From Deinococcales bacterium (GTDB lineage: Bacteria; Deinococcota; Deinococci; Deinococcales; JAAFIG01): 64,000 nt of DNA. A program made the position numbers and the translations under genes. The stretch is from assembly GCA_013298595.1 (NCBI GenBank), contig JAAFIG010000023.1, positions 11,308-75,307 on the forward strand. The letters run 5' to 3'. Positions 9,170 through 17,034 of the stretch are shown here, piece after piece (the stretch's first letter is position 1; each line of letters opens with the position of its first letter). The notes beneath the pieces are model-generated. The model was not told the origin of the DNA. It did no database searches and saw only the letters and a list, made by a program, of their open reading frames with translations.

Positions 9170-9183
9170 TGCCCCAGCTTTTT
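9153..9183. terminator. Bidirectional terminator
   Basis: AAAAAGCTGGGGC-ttgat-GCCCCAGCTTTTT, a perfect 13-bp stem with T-runs on both strands. It serves the small-ORF locus on the plus strand and the convergent gene ending at 9211 on the minus strand. Confidence 0.9.
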
Positions 9184-9210
9184 GATACCACTCGTGTCCA
9201 AGGGTCGCTT

Positions 9211-10410
9211 TTAGTGTCCGAGAGTTGCTTTACGAATCGAACGCAAGTCCTTGCTGGCACTGACCCAGTTACTGAGTAAAGCAGCAATACCCCAACCAAT
9301 CATAGGCAATAACAGACCAAGGAAGAATGCGGCAAAAATCATTGCCCATTCAGTTAGGCTTGGTTCAAATTTTGCAGCCACTAACAAAGCTGCTGATAAA
9401 AACGCGCAACTGGCAGCAAAAATGAGTGATAATATCCGCAACCAACGGGCAACTATCTCCATGCTGCCACTTTGGTCGCCTAAACGTACTTGGCGTACAT
9501 TATTGTTATTTTTGGCTTCCTTAGGTGCTTTGGTATCTAAGGCGGTGCTGGCATCCATGATTTCGCCACTCCACTCACCACTGGCACTCGAGGGCACCAT
9601 AATACCTGTAGCAGATACCCCAGAGTCGCTGGCTTTGACATTGATTGGAGCTGGTGGTGCTCCCCAATTATCTCCACTGACTTTTTGTGCGGCATTACGG
9701 GCTAAATCGGCAAAGGGGTCTATCGCATCTTTGGCTGGTGGAAACACAGGCGCGGGGGCAGGAATCATTGCCGAGGGGTTGAGTAAGCCTGGCATACTGC
9801 CTGATTTGGTTGGGTTGAGTTCGGCTTCTAAATCTGCCCAAGAATCGCTGACACGGTTTCTGTTAGGCAAATCAGGTGGGATTTCAAATGTTTGTTTTTC
9901 AGGCGTCCAAGCACCAGATGCGGGTGAATCCCAGTCAGCTGCAGCCGCTTGTGGCGCAGCCCAAGCATCCGAAGATGTTGTTACAGTTGGTACATCATCC
10001 CAATCGGTTGCAGCCAGTGGTGCATCGGCAATTGGTGGCGTAGCAATTGGTTCAGGTGGTGGCGCTGGTTCAGCAGCTCGAGCAGGTGGCATTTCTGATC
10101 CTGTAACACTGGTTTTGGCTCGAGCGATAGCCCCTTTAACAGCTTCAAAAAAGAATTTTAATTCGCTTAAATCAAAGCCTTTAATGCTGCCTTCGATGAG
10201 GGCTTCGTTGGGTGAACGTACATTAAGTTCACCTGTTTTAGCGGTTTTGACATTGACAATTTCGCGTAATTTGGCTTTTTGTAAACCTGCTTGATCAAAA
10301 TACAAAAGTTCTCGTTTTGTAATTAGTAAGGTTTTGCCATTTTGTCCATCTAATCGAGTTTCGATGTCATCGGCGGCAATTCCAGCGTTTTGTAAGTGTT
10401 CATCAATCAT
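9211..10410 (-). CDS. PH-like N-domain, disordered linker and two-TM protein, unknown
   Basis: The 399-residue protein has three parts. Residues 1-105 alternate strands and a final helix (GKTLLITKRELLYFD, then FDLSELKFFFEAV) like a small PH/bPH domain. Residues ~110-310 are low-complexity Pro/Ala/Ser/Trp sequence. Residues ~325-380 form two transmembrane segments, followed by a short basic tail. The layout suggests a membrane-anchored adaptor with a long flexible linker, but no function is claimed. ATG 10410 follows AAGGGGGC, a usable ribosome-binding site. The long linker creates an artefactual ORF on the other strand. Confidence 0.75.
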   Translation of the reverse strand: MIDEHLQNAGIAADDIETRLDGQNGKTLLITKRELLYFDQAGLQKAKLREIVNVKTAKTGELNVRSPNEALIEGSIKGFDLSELKFFFEAVKGAIARAKTSVTGSEMPPARAAEPAPPPEPIATPPIADAPLAATDWDDVPTVTTSSDAWAAPQAAAADWDSPASGAWTPEKQTFEIPPDLPNRNRVSDSWADLEAELNPTKSGSMPGLLNPSAMIPAPAPVFPPAKDAIDPFADLARNAAQKVSGDNWGAPPAPINVKASDSGVSATGIMVPSSASGEWSGEIMDASTALDTKAPKEAKNNNNVRQVRLGDQSGSMEIVARWLRILSLIFAASCAFLSAALLVAAKFEPSLTEWAMIFAAFFLGLLLPMIGWGIAALLSNWVSASKDLRSIRKATLGH

Positions 10411-10645
10411 GATACTGCCCCCTTAGATTTGCTCAGAGCGATTACGAAATTGTTTCCCATGCCGATTAGTATAGCAAGTTCCGTGTCTCACCGCTCTGTT
10501 TCATAAGCTTGAGGTCACATCTGCCGATGTAATCAAAATTTGGGCAAGATGTATTTGTGCCAAGTTTGGATCATGTCAAACTTGATGGCATGGGTTTTAG
10601 CTACTTTTTTTATGTTTTTTTGGTTTGTAATTTATCAGACAGAAA

Positions 10646-10686
10646 ACCGTCTACTCAGACGGTAATATACCGTCCGAGTAGACGGT
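10646..10686. promoter_or_regulatory. TetR operator overlapping the promoter
   Basis: Outer arms ACCGTCTACT and AGTAGACGGT enclose inner arms GACGGTA and TACCGTC, giving a near-perfect 41-bp nested palindrome 4 bp upstream of the regulator's ATG. A -10-like TAATAT lies in its centre. The geometry fits two TetR dimers blocking the promoter of the efflux operon. Confidence 0.85.
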
Positions 10687-10690
10687 AATT

Positions 10691-11239
10691 ATGCGAAAAA
10701 ATAATCCTCAAGCCACCAAAGAACTGCTATTACAAGCTGCTGCCAAGGTAATTCTCGAGCGTGGTGCAAACAATCTGACCTTAGAAGCAGTTGCCAGTAC
10801 CGCCAAAATAAGCAAAGGCGGTTTGTTACATCACTTCCCTACCAAAGAAGTTTTACTAACGGGTTTAGTCCAACAACTGATAGGTGTTTTTGTGTACTGT
10901 ATCGAAAAAGAACTGGCATCCGAACCAAAAAAATCTGGGCGCTGGACTCGAGCCTACATCCGTGCCACATTCAACCCAAGTCCTGATGAAAAACATTTAA
11001 CCACCGCCTTAGCCAGCATCATTAGCGCCTACCCAGTACTACTTGATGCTTTAGAAACCAGTTTTGCTTTTGCCGAAAAAAACATTCTGGCTGATGGCTT
11101 AAAACCCGCTCGAGCTACTGCTATTCGGTTAGCTTGCGATGGACTGTGGTTTAGCGAACTAACAGGCATGATTACCCTGCCAGAACCACTACGAAGCGAA
11201 TTACTCGAGGAACTGATTGCTTGGACAAAAAACGCTTAA
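10691..11239 (+). CDS. TetR/AcrR family transcriptional repressor
   Basis: A 182-residue regulator with an N-terminal helix-turn-helix (residues ~8-55; LEAVASTAKISKGGLLHHF is the recognition region) and a helical ligand-binding C-terminal domain. It starts directly after a large nested operator, so it is probably autorepressed, and it leads an operon with a DUF5360-like membrane protein and an MFS exporter. The likely role is drug- or toxin-induced derepression of export. Its stop codon is part of the TAAAGGAG ribosome-binding site of the next gene. Confidence 0.9.
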   Translation: MRKNNPQATKELLLQAAAKVILERGANNLTLEAVASTAKISKGGLLHHFPTKEVLLTGLVQQLIGVFVYCIEKELASEPKKSGRWTRAYIRATFNPSPDEKHLTTALASIISAYPVLLDALETSFAFAEKNILADGLKPARATAIRLACDGLWFSELTGMITLPEPLRSELLEELIAWTKNA

Positions 11240-11247
11240 AGGAGTGT

Positions 11248-11646
11248 ATGAAAACCTTAAAACCATTTTTTCTTGTCACCGATATTGCTTTTATTGTTTA
11301 CTGGACAATCAGTGCTTTGCAGTTGATTCCACCCCAATTTTTATACTCGGATTACAACAACCCGATTTTACTGGCTTGGAATTGGTCTTTTTTGCCATTG
11401 GATTTATTGATTAGTGCCACAGGATTTGCTGCACTTTGGGCATACCAGCGTCGGCTCGAGATTTGGCATTCACTCGCCATTATTTCTTTGGTTTTGACCT
11501 TTACATCTGGCTTAAATGCCATTGCTTTCTGGATTATTCGCCATGATTTTGATCTAACATGGTGGCTACCTAATTTGTATTTAATGCTTTACCCATTGTT
11601 TTTTATACCGCACTTACTCAAACAAAGCAGCCAAAATTTTACCTAA
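11248..11646 (+). CDS. DUF5360-like four-TM membrane protein
   Basis: A 132-residue protein with four hydrophobic segments and conserved-looking YSDY and NLYLMLYPLFF motifs, resembling the YvaD/DUF5360 family found beside TetR regulators in Bacillus. ATG 11248 is chosen because AAAGGAG lies 5 nt before it; the in-frame TTG at 11221 lies inside the tetR gene. Role unknown; the operon context suggests an accessory to efflux. Confidence 0.75.
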   Translation: MKTLKPFFLVTDIAFIVYWTISALQLIPPQFLYSDYNNPILLAWNWSFLPLDLLISATGFAALWAYQRRLEIWHSLAIISLVLTFTSGLNAIAFWIIRHDFDLTWWLPNLYLMLYPLFFIPHLLKQSSQNFT

Positions 11647-11655
11647 AGGATACCT

Positions 11656-12912
11656 ATGAAACAAAACACTTCAACACCACTCGAGATAAATACCCTAAGC
11701 AATTGGAAACCACGTTTTTTTAGTATCTGGATTGGACAAGCCTTGTCCTTAGTTGGTAGTGCTTTAACCCAATTTGTACTGCTTTGGTGGATTACTAAAA
11801 CTACCAATTCCTCGAGTGCCTTAGCCATCGCAGGAGTCATGGGTTTACTCCCACAAGCCATTCTTGGACCACTTGGAGGCACCCTTGCCGATCGGCTCAA
11901 CCGACGCGTCATTATGATTGCTGCTGACAGCATCAGTGCTATCGCCATGATTGTGCTGGTTTACTTATTCTCGAGTAACCAAATTCAACTCTGGCACATT
12001 TACAGCCTGATGTTCTTACGCTCGAGTATGCAGGCATTTCAGAGTCCAGCCGCTGCTGCCAGTACCAGTCTGCTCGTACCCGCCGATTGGTTACCTCGAG
12101 TAGCAGGTATGAATCAAGCCATGCAAGGCATTATGACCATTGCAGCCGCACCACTTGGTGCTTTGGCATTGGCATTTTTACCATTTCAAGGTGCACTGAT
12201 GATTGATGTAGTCACAGCCATACTTGGCATTGTGCCCTTACTTTTTTATGCCGTGCCACAAATACCACGGCTTGAAGCAACCACCAGTATGTGGACAGAT
12301 TTTCGTGAAGGTGTTGCATATGTCACACAAAGACGTGGTTTACTGATGTTGTACGGCTTACTTGGTTTAGTGGTACTGACAATCATGCCCACTTTTTCGT
12401 TAACACCCTTGCTGGTCACACAGTATTTTCGTGGTGGTGTCAACGAAGTTGCCTTAATGGAAGGACTGGCTGGTATTGGCATGATTGCTGGCGGAGTGCT
12501 GATTACAATCAATCCATTATTCAAAAAACGCATTATTACTTTACTGGTTTCATTTGCGATTTCCTGTGGCACTGTTGCACTCACTGCCTTAGCACCAAGC
12601 AATGCTTTATGGTTAGCTGTTATTTGGTGGACACTCAGTGGCATAACCTTTTCGACAGGCAATGCCCCAATGACCGCGATTTTACAAACCACTGTACCCA
12701 ATCAAATACAAGGACGCGTCTTATCTTTAATGAATACAGTGATGGGATTAGCCGGACCGATTGGTTTAGCCATCGCAGGACCACTTGGCGATGCGATTGG
12801 TGTGCGTGGCGTATTTATTGTAGGCGGAACATTATCCGCCCTTGTTTGCGTACTCGGTTTTTTCTCGAGTCACTTAATGAATATTGAATCTGCTACTACC
12901 AAATCCGTTTAG
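11656..12912 (+). CDS. MFS efflux transporter
   Basis: A 418-residue, twelve-segment transporter of the MFS_3/EntS-like exporter type, with GTLADRLNRRVIM after the second helix (motif A) and a Gly/Pro-rich fifth helix. It is the third gene of the TetR operon, with AAAGGA before ATG 11656, and would export a drug or metabolite with proton antiport. Its TAG overlaps the stop codon of the convergent phoU gene. No CTCGAG occurs between about 12,100 and 12,860, a long gap for this window. Confidence 0.87.
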   Translation: MKQNTSTPLEINTLSNWKPRFFSIWIGQALSLVGSALTQFVLLWWITKTTNSSSALAIAGVMGLLPQAILGPLGGTLADRLNRRVIMIAADSISAIAMIVLVYLFSSNQIQLWHIYSLMFLRSSMQAFQSPAAAASTSLLVPADWLPRVAGMNQAMQGIMTIAAAPLGALALAFLPFQGALMIDVVTAILGIVPLLFYAVPQIPRLEATTSMWTDFREGVAYVTQRRGLLMLYGLLGLVVLTIMPTFSLTPLLVTQYFRGGVNEVALMEGLAGIGMIAGGVLITINPLFKKRIITLLVSFAISCGTVALTALAPSNALWLAVIWWTLSGITFSTGNAPMTAILQTTVPNQIQGRVLSLMNTVMGLAGPIGLAIAGPLGDAIGVRGVFIVGGTLSALVCVLGFFSSHLMNIESATTKSV

Positions 12913-13574
12913 CCTTCAGTAGGAGGATCATTTGCCACTCGAGCACCTGTGAGCCAATACCCAAGCCGATCTGCCAGATTCTCGATATGATCGCCAATGC
13001 GCTGCAAAGACCGTCCGACGCGCAGTAATGCCAGTGCTTTGGTAATGGTGCGTGGGTCTTCGAGCATATACGTAACCAATTCTCGTTGGGTTTGTTCGTA
13101 CAAATCATCTATTTCGCTATCCATTTCGGCAGCGGTGCGTGCCACAGCAACATCTTGTTCAGTAAAAGCTCGGGAAGCAAGCTCGAGCATGGTTTTTAAT
13201 TTACTCAGCATCAACCCAAAATTGACATAGCGTTTTAAAGGTGGTTCGGCTGCTAATAAACGCCCATCATCGGCAACATGGACTGCGTAATCGCCGATGC
13301 GCTCGAGATCAGATAAGCTTTTAAGCACAGCCGCAATAAATCGTAAATCCTTTGCTACAGGTTGATGCAAAGCAATCACTCGTAAGGTTTCGGTTTCTAG
13401 TTTAACCTCGAGTTCGTCTACACTTTTATCCATATCGTGCACTTGTTGCACTGCTTCGATTTTGCCCTCGAGCAAAACACTGCCAGCTAAGTTTAATTGT
13501 TCACCAACTTGCGAAATCATGCGAATAAAATCGGCTCGTAAGGTTCGTAGATCTCGTTCTAAAGCTTCACGCAT
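12909..13574 (-). CDS. phoU: Phosphate signalling protein PhoU
   Basis: A 221-residue helical protein with two PhoU repeats; each has the acidic metal-cluster type sequence (ELEVKLETETLRVIALHQP and MDSEIDDLYEQTQRELVTYM). ATG 13574 is preceded by AAAGAGGT and gives the standard N-terminus MREALERDL; upstream in-frame codons lack family similarity. PhoU restrains PhoR signalling when phosphate is ample. It is the third gene of a phoB-phoR-phoU unit, 54 bp after the kinase gene. No pst transporter genes are present in the window. Confidence 0.92.
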   Translation of the reverse strand: MREALERDLRTLRADFIRMISQVGEQLNLAGSVLLEGKIEAVQQVHDMDKSVDELEVKLETETLRVIALHQPVAKDLRFIAAVLKSLSDLERIGDYAVHVADDGRLLAAEPPLKRYVNFGLMLSKLKTMLELASRAFTEQDVAVARTAAEMDSEIDDLYEQTQRELVTYMLEDPRTITKALALLRVGRSLQRIGDHIENLADRLGYWLTGARVANDPPTEG

Positions 13575-13628
13575 TGAGTACCTCTTTCTTGTCACGCATT
13601 TTACGCTGTTCAGCAGGTAAACAGCCAC

Positions 13629-14546
13629 CTAAGCCATTGGCACAGTGAACCAGAATTCATTACCAGCATAATGAGCTTGGTACGCCGCCCCAACTTCGCC
13701 ACCCCAAGCACGGACAATTGAGCGCACAATGTACAAACCCATACCGCTACCTCGAGATTGCATACTACGGCGATGGGCTTCAAAAATACCACTATAATCT
13801 GCTAATTCTGTACCTTGGTCACGAACTCCGACTCGCCAGAAAGTGTCTTGTTGCAGCACATCAACCCGAATCAAACCAGGGTTTGGTGCGTGTCGAGCAG
13901 CATTTTCAATTAAATTCAGCAACACTTGCAACAGTTTATCTGGGTCGCAACGCACCAAAACATTGGTATCCACATTTAGCTCGAGTTGAACTTCTCGGCG
14001 TTGCAATTCCTCAGCTGTTAAACGCTGCACCCGTTCGATACTCTCGAGCAGCCTAAAAGTTCGTTCGGCATGAGGGCGAAACCCCACAGTTAAATCCTCG
14101 ACCAAACGCACCAAACGCTCAACTTCAAGTAAACTCATCTGCACAAAGGAACTGCGGGTTTCGGCTGGTGGTTCAAGGGCTAATGCCTCGAGTAAACTTT
14201 TTATAGCTGCGACAGGTGTGCGAAATTCGTGCGATAACACTGCCATCACATCGCGTAATTCGGCTTCGCGTTGACGGACTGCTGATATATCCTCGAGTAA
14301 TAAAACACCTGCAAAAGCTTTGACCAGAAAAATTTTACCAGACAACTCGAGTTCAACCCGTCCACCTTCGATGGCTAAACGCTCTAAACGATGATTGCGG
14401 AGCACTTCGATTAAACTGCGATTCTGAGCGCGTTCGGCAGGCATGGCAAAAACTTTTTCGGCAGCTGTATTTAAGCCAGTCACAACACCCGCCTTAAATA
14501 ACACCACTGCTGTCTCGAGTGAATTTAAAGCAGTATTCGCATTCAT
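13629..14546 (-). CDS. phoR: Sensor histidine kinase (PhoR-like, soluble)
   Basis: A 305-residue kinase: a PAS-like N-terminal region (~1-90), HisKA with the phospho-acceptor in VLSHEFRTPVAA, and an HATPase domain with N-box LNLIENAARH and GSGMGLYIV. The G1 box is the abbreviated RDQGTEL. No membrane segment is present, so sensing must be cytosolic or through partners. Its ATG overlaps the regulator's TGA (ATGA, 14543-14546), implying translational coupling. Assignment to phosphate control rests on the adjacent phoU. Confidence 0.87.
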   Translation of the reverse strand: MNANTALNSLETAVVLFKAGVVTGLNTAAEKVFAMPAERAQNRSLIEVLRNHRLERLAIEGGRVELELSGKIFLVKAFAGVLLLEDISAVRQREAELRDVMAVLSHEFRTPVAAIKSLLEALALEPPAETRSSFVQMSLLEVERLVRLVEDLTVGFRPHAERTFRLLESIERVQRLTAEELQRREVQLELNVDTNVLVRCDPDKLLQVLLNLIENAARHAPNPGLIRVDVLQQDTFWRVGVRDQGTELADYSGIFEAHRRSMQSRGSGMGLYIVRSIVRAWGGEVGAAYQAHYAGNEFWFTVPMA

Positions 14547-15226
14547 GGTTCAGCTCGCATTCTGTAGCCTTTACCGCGCACAGTCTCGAGGTACACCGAA
14601 TCGGTTGGGTCGTCGCCAAGGTGCGCTCTGAGTTGGGTAATATGCTGATCTACGGTGCGTTCACCACCAATAAAATCGACACCCCAGACTTTATCAAGTA
14701 ATTCCTGACGAGTATAAACCCGTCCAGGGTGGGCTGCTAAAAATGCCAATAAATCAAATTCACGCCGTGTCAAATGCAATTCTTTTGCGGCAAAACTGGC
14801 TGTGCCAGCATCTAAATTGAGTTCTAGTAAACCCACTCGCAATGCCCCACGCACCCGATCCCCTGCCGAGCGACGCAACAACGCCCGCACTCGAGCGGCA
14901 AGTTCAGCTGCACTAAAGGGTTTAGTTAAGTAATCATCTGCACCTGCATCTAAACCCTCAACCCGATCCATTTCCGAAGCTCGAGCGGTCAACATCAGCA
15001 CAGGTAACGCCGAAAAAGCACTTTCTCGTAAACGCCGCAACCAAGCAATACCAGGTTCGTCAGGCAGCATCCAATCTAAAACAATCACATCCACACCAGC
15101 TAAAGCCTGCCATGCCTCGAGTGCAGACGCAAAAGCCCGAACCACATACCCAGAACGCTCGAGATGAAAACGTACTGCTTCACGCACCGAAGTTTCATCC
15201 TCTACTAGCAATACAGTAACAGCCAT
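14543..15226 (-). CDS. phoB: OmpR/PhoB-family response regulator
   Basis: 227 residues: receiver domain with phospho-acceptor in VIVLDWMLPDEPG, LMLTARASE and the lysine in LTKPFS, then a winged-helix DNA-binding domain (LTRREFDLLAFLAAHPG ... ERTVDQHI ... VRGKGYRM). It is the first gene of the phoB-phoR-phoU unit. Regulators of this family bind 11-bp direct repeats near -35; such repeats occur at 25494 and 32405, but linking them to this protein is speculation. Confidence 0.92.
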   Translation of the reverse strand: MAVTVLLVEDETSVREAVRFHLERSGYVVRAFASALEAWQALAGVDVIVLDWMLPDEPGIAWLRRLRESAFSALPVLMLTARASEMDRVEGLDAGADDYLTKPFSAAELAARVRALLRRSAGDRVRGALRVGLLELNLDAGTASFAAKELHLTRREFDLLAFLAAHPGRVYTRQELLDKVWGVDFIGGERTVDQHITQLRAHLGDDPTDSVYLETVRGKGYRMRAEP

Positions 15227-15283
15227 TGTTTATACATTCTGCGGCAAACGTCATGGTTTTGTCAGCTGTTACCTAAGCACTGC

Positions 15284-16936
15284 TTAGGCAGTGGCAGAAG
15301 TCCGTCCTGTTTTACGATTGGCTTTGTCTTGATACATACGGGCATCAGCTCGAGAAAAAACTTCAGAAACTTGTTGATGCTCTGAACCATACGCTACACC
15401 AACACTGGCACCAAATTCTGGAAAACCATTTTGCCGCAATTCCAGTTCGATGGTGTTAATGGCTGTACGTAAACGAGCTTCGTATTGTTGTTCGGCAATC
15501 AATGTAAATTCATCACCACCGAGGCGATAACTCGAGACTGTTGGGATACTCAGTTTTTGCAACGCTGCTGCAAACCGCTGCAGTAGTTCATCGCCTTTGG
15601 CATGTCCATACTGATCATTAATACGTTTTAAACCATCTAAATCGATCAGCATCAACATAATTTTTGCCGAGGTTGCCAAGGCTGTTTTTAAAGCCTCATC
15701 AAAAGCATGGCGATTACCAATTTTGGTCATACTATCGGTATTGGCAAGCTCGAGGGCTTGGGTAAAACGCTGCAAAGAACTATCGCGTTCGGCTTGTAAA
15801 CTACGAATCCGTTCGGCTAAGGCAAAAGCTAAAAATAAACCATCTAAGGTTGTACCCAGCAGGGTAATTAATTCGGCATTCTCGAGTAAATCTGGGATTA
15901 ATCCAACATTGGCTGGTAAAATAAATAAACCCGGAATAAGCAAGAAAATAAATGCGAAAATAAAGTATCGCGCTGCTTTAAAACCGCGTCGCCATGAAAT
16001 CACACCACAAACAATGGCAAGGGTTAATTGAATACTGATACATAAAGTCGCTAAGGTATGTGTGTAAGGCAAAGCAAAAAAACTACTTGGCAACAAAATT
16101 GCCGATAAAATAATGTTACCCCAACTGAGTTTAGCCAGTAACGGCGACCATTTAGCCACTTGTAAAAATTGTAAATAAAATAATGTACTGGTAATTGGAA
16201 TTAGAAAAAACCACATGTAATGAAAGCGTAATTCGTGCACATTAAATAACGCCGTCGGGATATGAAACGTCCAAGCCCAACCCATAAATGTCACAGCTAA
16301 ATACAACGCATAAAACAACAAACTTGGGTCTCGAGTGCTGGCAAAAATAAATAAATTATAAAAAGCTAAACATAAGATTGCACCCAACGCACCAATGGTT
16401 AAAAAGTTCTCCCATAAAACATGTTGCTGATACTCTTCTTGAGGCATCACCCGAAAACCAGGTTGTGAAGCAAAATATGGGCTACCAATACGCACTAACA
16501 AGCGATACTGCATGTTTGGCTCGAGTCGAATGTTTTGACCATAATGCAAAGAGTACGGTAGTTTGCGTTGATACCCTGTCTCGAGGATTTGCGAACTACC
16601 ATCTGCGCCATACAAACGCGCATCTATCACATCCATGATTGTGCCATACGGATCAAAAACCCAGTCTGAATGCGTTGAAAAATTGTTGACATCAACCACA
16701 AACCAGTACATGCCACCAAATAAATTAACTTTATTCACAGGTGTTAACGCACCGCGCCACGCGTCAATATCGGCGATACTCTTTGGAAAATCGGTACTGG
16801 TTGCCATATACAGCGCCCCAGTTGTGGTCATATCCACTCGAGTTTGTTTCTCGAGTTTCACTTGTGCAAATGTCACATTGAAACACAATAAAACACCCAC
16901 ACATAGCAATGTGAGCACTCGAGCTGAGGTGTTCAT
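15284..16936 (-). CDS. Membrane diguanylate cyclase (7TMR-DISM/GGDEF)
   Basis: 550 residues: signal peptide (residues 1-25), an extracytoplasmic DISMED2-like beta domain (~28-165; the FGGMYWFVVDV and RLLVRIGSP strands), seven transmembrane helices (~178-378), a short coiled linker and a GGDEF domain (~395-550) with an intact RLGGDEF active site and LIDLDGLKRIND metal site. It should make cyclic di-GMP in response to an external ligand. A perfect TATAAT lies 8 nt before ATG 16936, so the leader is at most a few bases. No EAL partner is present. Confidence 0.9.
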   Translation of the reverse strand: MNTSARVLTLLCVGVLLCFNVTFAQVKLEKQTRVDMTTTGALYMATSTDFPKSIADIDAWRGALTPVNKVNLFGGMYWFVVDVNNFSTHSDWVFDPYGTIMDVIDARLYGADGSSQILETGYQRKLPYSLHYGQNIRLEPNMQYRLLVRIGSPYFASQPGFRVMPQEEYQQHVLWENFLTIGALGAILCLAFYNLFIFASTRDPSLLFYALYLAVTFMGWAWTFHIPTALFNVHELRFHYMWFFLIPITSTLFYLQFLQVAKWSPLLAKLSWGNIILSAILLPSSFFALPYTHTLATLCISIQLTLAIVCGVISWRRGFKAARYFIFAFIFLLIPGLFILPANVGLIPDLLENAELITLLGTTLDGLFLAFALAERIRSLQAERDSSLQRFTQALELANTDSMTKIGNRHAFDEALKTALATSAKIMLMLIDLDGLKRINDQYGHAKGDELLQRFAAALQKLSIPTVSSYRLGGDEFTLIAEQQYEARLRTAINTIELELRQNGFPEFGASVGVAYGSEHQQVSEVFSRADARMYQDKANRKTGRTSATA

Positions 16937-17034
16937 GGATAAACATTATACCTTGATTTGGTGGTGGTTCGAGGTCTTTTTTCACAAACTCTCTCGCAGG
17001 TCAAGAGATACCATAATCTGGTACAACAATAGAC

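Noticed and set aside
9251-10294. 347-codon open frame on the plus strand antisense to the PH-like/two-TM gene
   Set aside because: It is the mirror of the Pro/Ala/Ser-rich linker. It has no start signal, no recognisable domain and ends in mid-gene.
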